Source: Sipunculus nudus (Eukaryota; Annelida; Sipuncula; Golfingiida; Sipunculidae). From it: a DNA stretch of 64,000 nucleotides. Positions 62,914 through 64,000 of this stretch are shown one piece after another; within the stretch, counting starts at the first letter, position 1, and each line of letters starts with the position of its first letter. The notes below the pieces were generated by a model. The model was given only the letters and a program-made list of their open reading frames with translations, ran no database searches and was not told the DNA's origin. The stretch lies in assembly GCA_026874595.1 (NCBI GenBank), contig CM049313.1, positions 13,639,508 through 13,703,507 on the forward strand. Direction: 5' to 3'. The position numbers were made by a program, and so were the translations under genes.

Positions 62914-64000
62914 CTAAACATTGAATTTGACAGAGTTTGTCTTGTTTGTATCAATATAAAATTTCTTGTTGGCTCCAGGTGGGGGTTCATAACCGAGCCC
63001 ACCTCCCATGTTGTTTTTCCGGGCCAGAGAAAAGTTTCGTGCATGTTCAAACTGACTTTCCAACTGGTTAAACAAGTTCTTTTCCCGGTCTGCAGACAAT
63101 GCCTGATTGAATTTGATCTTCGTTTCTGGAACCTCACTTCCCGAGTCAGCTGATGCTTTCTTAAAACCACCCAGTAACCTTAAGAATTTATTGTTTCTCT
63201 CTGATGAGCCGAGGTTTGCGGTCCCCCACTGACCACAGCTTGATGCATTTTTCGTACCATTTGCCATGCTTGCTGACTCTGTAGTTTCTTCAGTACTGTA
63301 GTTCTTATCAGGGAGTCCACTATCTGGTTTACCACTTGCTGGTTTAGTTTGCTCTACCTTTGTGCTGTGATCATTATTCAATAAATCCCTTGCATCATTT
63401 ATATGCTTGTCCTTTTTCTTTTTCTTTGGAGTCTCTGTCTTGTCCTCATCATCTAGCTTAGCAGCCATTTCTTGATTTTTATCATCTTCACTTTTCTTCC
63501 TCTTTTTTGCTTTCTTTTTCTTTGAATTTGAACTTTCTGTGTCACTGCAAATTTCAACCTCATTTTTCACTTCCATATCTGCTCCCAGTTTATTCTTTTT
63601 CTTATTTTTCTTTGAATTACCTGTCTCACATTTTGCTGCACTTTCAACTCTTTCCACTACTGACTCATTAACATCAGTTTCCTGTTCAGTTTTCTTCTTC
63701 TTTTTCTTCTTTTTGTCTTTCCTGCTATTAAACTCAGTGGCTAATTTATCACAACTGCCATGTTCCCCTGTGACGGATTCACTGCTTGTGGCTTCTACCT
63801 CACATTTCCTTTTCTTTTTCTTCTTCTTTTTCGTCTGTTCATCACTCTCACTTTTAACAGACCTGCCAGGTTCCTTATTTATTGATTCTGCTGTGATATC
63901 TTGTGAACTTTCACACATTTCAAACTCATTTATCTTATCTTTAGACTTTTCCTTCTTTTTCTTAATTTTTGCTTCACTATGAGAATGTTTACATTCACTG
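62914..64000 (-). CDS. KNOP1: Lysine-rich nucleolar protein 1, 3' part (partial)
   Basis: An open frame runs from the right window edge to TAG at 62916-62914, about 361 residues, with the true start off the window. Most of it is low-complexity Lys/Glu/Ser sequence with repeated KKKKKKK blocks (DKKKKKKKK, SNSKKKKAKKRKKSE, TPKKKKKDKH), typical of nucleolar proteins. The last ~100 residues form the conserved KNOP1/SMAP-type C-terminus: QWGTANLG, NKFLRLLGGFKK, GGGLGYEPPPGANKKFYIDT and a final NSVKF. Human KNOP1 ends with the same order of motifs (FLRL.GGFK, G.GLGF, NK.FYID, SVK). The first in-window Met (63918) need not be the start, because the frame is open upstream to the edge. The function is poorly defined; nucleolar location is inferred from the family. 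Confidence 0.85.
   Translation of the reverse strand, partial: SECKHSHSEAKIKKKKEKSKDKINEFEMCESSQDITAESINKEPGRSVKSESDEQTKKKKKKKRKCEVEATSSESVTGEHGSCDKLATEFNSRKDKKKKKKKKTEQETDVNESVVERVESAAKCETGNSKKNKKKNKLGADMEVKNEVEICSDTESSNSKKKKAKKRKKSEDDKNQEMAAKLDDEDKTETPKKKKKDKHINDARDLLNNDHSTKVEQTKPASGKPDSGLPDKNYSTEETTESASMANGTKNASSCGQWGTANLGSSERNNKFLRLLGGFKKASADSGSEVPETKIKFNQALSADREKNLFNQLESQFEHARNFSLARKNNMGGGLGYEPPPGANKKFYIDTNKTNSVKFNV

Noticed and set aside
62914-63918. Complete 334-residue gene starting at 63918
   Set aside because: The frame stays open upstream to the window edge with the same Lys-rich composition, so the protein is taken as partial.

Overview
The window is animal nuclear DNA: AT-rich, with GT-AG introns, multi-exon genes and very dense repeats. 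Gene content (a cytoplasmic-type intermediate filament protein that keeps a lamin-tail domain) and repeat types (elements with ~180 bp tandem cores and short inverted ends, like the Pearl elements of oysters) point to a lophotrochozoan, most likely a bivalve mollusc. The species call is inference.

Four host genes are supported. (1) An intermediate filament gene on + (7431-27314), ten exons whose phases all join, predicted 425 aa. (2) AK6, adenylate kinase 6, on - (49037-43871), four exons, 175 aa. (3) PARP16, the tail-anchored mono-ADP-ribosyltransferase, on + (50216-61104), six exons, 336 aa. (4) The 3' part of KNOP1 (lysine-rich nucleolar protein 1) on -, running off the right edge. AK6 and PARP16 are head-to-head about 1.2 kb apart; PARP16 and KNOP1 converge, as do the filament gene and AK6. 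No functional link between neighbours is claimed.

Layout: 1-3.5 kb, an intact LINE-type ORF1 with no ORF2 and a decayed Ty3/gypsy integrase with an LTR-like end. 3.7-6.2 kb, an old copy of the AK6 3' flank including a broken AK6 last exon. 7.4-27.3 kb, the filament gene, with introns holding a dead LINE, several minisatellites and two structured repeat elements. 30.7-32.4 kb, a complete 1.7 kb hAT-like element with a perfect 8 bp target duplication. 33.4-44 kb, a MITE-like foldback, the second copy of the AK6 flank, and a three-level nest of mobile elements. 44-49 kb, AK6 with a foldback element in its first intron. 50-61 kb, PARP16, with a small hAT-like MITE in intron 4. 62.9 kb to the end, KNOP1.

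The most unusual observation is that five separate tandem arrays are built from exon edges together with their splice sites: the acceptors of filament exons 4 and 5, and the donors of filament exon 6, PARP16 exon 2 and PARP16 exon 3. Repeat units run from 24 to 124 bp, and many copies keep a usable-looking GT or AG. I know of no standard element class that explains this.
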